Of a stretch of 7,764 bases of DNA, positions 7,036 through 7,764 are shown one piece after another (positions within the stretch are counted from its first letter, which is position 1; the number at the start of each line of letters is the position of its first letter). Origin of the DNA: an uncultured bacterium (GTDB lineage Bacteria; Actinomycetota; Coriobacteriia; Coriobacteriales; Coriobacteriaceae); assembly GCA_905214905.1 (NCBI GenBank), contig CAJMNK010000079.1:1-7764 (forward strand), given 5' to 3'. The notes beneath the pieces were generated by a model that saw nothing but the letters and a program-made list of their open reading frames with translations, searched no databases and was not told where the DNA came from. The translations under genes were made by a program, and so were the position numbers.

Positions 7036-7065
7036 ATTGTAGCCCGTTCACAGAAGATGCGACAA
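7036..7065 (-). promoter_or_regulatory. Sigma-70-type promoter of the acpS-tsaD operon
   Basis: On the minus strand, TACAAT (7036-7041, five of six matches to TATAAT) lies 18 bp after TTGTCG (7060-7065, four of six matches to TTGACA). Transcription would begin near 7028-7030, giving a leader of roughly 20 nt that contains the acpS ribosome-binding site. It is between the rRNA terminator and the first gene, where an operon promoter is expected. No other clear promoter is seen further down the tightly packed operon. Confidence 0.65.
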
Positions 7066-7071
7066 ACGAGG

Positions 7072-7101
7072 GTTATAAAACACAGCTACTATGTGAGACA
7101 A
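7072..7101 (-). promoter_or_regulatory. Possible second, upstream promoter
   Basis: TATAAC (7072-7077) is 18 bp after TTGTCT (7096-7101) on the minus strand. It is the same layout as the promoter 36 bp downstream, and both start with TTGTC. It could be a tandem start site or chance in this AT-richer gap. Confidence 0.3.
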
Positions 7102-7114
7102 AACCCGTTAACGC

Positions 7115-7146
7115 AAAAAAGGGGGAGGCCGCGAGGCCTCCCCCTT
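7115..7146 (-). terminator. Intrinsic terminator of the rRNA operon
   Basis: On the minus strand AAGGGGGAGGCC (7146-7135) and GGCCTCCCCCTT (7130-7119) form a 12-bp perfect stem with a 4-nt TCGC loop. The T run continues to 7115, giving a U tract of six that begins within the stem. It lies about 33 nt after the 5S rRNA and ends the rRNA transcript before the acpS promoter. The mirror reading (plus strand) has no U tract on its exit side, so it works in one direction. Confidence 0.92.
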
Positions 7147-7179
7147 CCAAGTTCAAGCGTACGGCTCGGTGCCGTCCAC

Positions 7180-7297
7180 CGGTCAGCGGCGCCCTGGCCT
7201 CCCACGGGCTGGCCCCGCAGTACTCTCGGCGCGATGGGGCTTAGCTTCCGGGTTCGGAACGGGACCGGGCGTGCCCCCCATGCTCTGGCCGCTGACC
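7180..7297 (-). rRNA. rrf: 5S ribosomal RNA
   Basis: Read on the minus strand, the segment has the conserved 5S core CCGAACCCGGAAGCTAAG (about 7257-7240) and the GAGAGTACTG block near the 3' side. The two ends, GGTCAGCGGC (7297-7288) and GCCGCTGACC (7190-7181), close helix I perfectly. I set the ends by lining up loop A and helix I with the Bacillus subtilis 5S from memory, so they may be off by 1-3 nt. The length of about 118 nt is normal. The closing stem continues 5 bp beyond the mature ends (7176-7180 with 7298-7302), which probably serves in processing of the precursor. Confidence 0.93.
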
Positions 7298-7441
7298 GGT
7301 GGGCGGCGCCCACCGTTACGGTGTCCGGTATCGCATACACGTGCCCTGGGGGCCGCATGGCGCATAGGGGAGGTGACTCGGGGGCATCCTCGTGCCCGGA
7401 CCGCGCTTCAGAGCGCATGTCCCGCGGGCCGCGAGGTGCGG
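7298..7441 (-). other. 23S-5S transcribed spacer
   Basis: About 144 nt between the two rRNAs, with no tRNA. It contains a small hairpin (GCGCT at 7403-7407 with AGCGC at 7412-7416). CGGACCGC (7397-7404) can also pair, with one bulge, with GCGGTTCCG (7438-7446) at the 23S 3' end. These may be precursor-processing structures. The short open frames crossing the area are not genes. Confidence 0.7.

Positions 7442-7764
<323 letters not shown>

Noticed and set aside
7081..7097. CACA...TGTG imperfect palindrome between the tandem promoters, as a possible operator
   Set aside because: Only 4-5 matching bases on each side, within reach of chance, and no regulator gene is nearby.

Overview
The window reads as a conserved core-genome segment of a high-GC Gram-positive bacterium, most likely an actinobacterium of the class Coriobacteriia (Collinsella-like). 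That assignment is an inference from the GC-rich rRNA, the acpS/nnr/alr/tsaE/tsaB/rimI/tsaD neighbourhood typical of Actinobacteria, and the protein style; I could not run a search. Every gene I can support lies on the minus strand, so the biological order runs from the right end of the window to the left.

Right end (about 7115-7764): the tail of an rRNA operon. It holds the last ~320 nt of a 23S rRNA (cut by the window edge), a ~145-nt spacer without a tRNA, a 5S rRNA, and a strong intrinsic terminator (12-bp perfect stem plus U tract). About 50 nt beyond the terminator is a good sigma-70-type promoter, with a weaker second candidate directly upstream of it.

Middle and left (183-7006): one compact operon, acpS -> nnrE/nnrD -> alr -> family-4 uracil-DNA glycosylase -> tsaE -> tsaB-rimI-tsaD. 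Genes abut or overlap by a few bases, and ribosome-binding sites sit in the end of the preceding gene. Four of the six genes have a GGAGG/AGGAG motif exactly 5 nt before the ATG. These motifs move three starts inward from the longest open frame (acpS, udg and the tsaB fusion). The functions are housekeeping: phosphopantetheinylation of acyl carrier protein, repair of damaged NAD(P)H, D-alanine supply for the cell wall, uracil removal from DNA, and N6-threonylcarbamoyladenosine (t6A37) tRNA modification. TsaC/Sua5, which makes the threonylcarbamoyl-AMP substrate, is not in the window.

The most notable gene is the last: TsaB, the RimI acetyltransferase and TsaD are joined in one ~794-residue polypeptide, and TsaE is translated from an overlapping frame just upstream. 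This places the t6A machinery plus an N-acetyltransferase in a two-gene unit. Other points are an AcpS with a ~50-residue charged C-terminal tail and a Leu where the family usually has His, and two hairpins in the gene-free left edge (1-182) that could be terminators or REP-like elements. I found no phage, CRISPR, insertion sequence or defence gene, and I see no clearly undescribed system.
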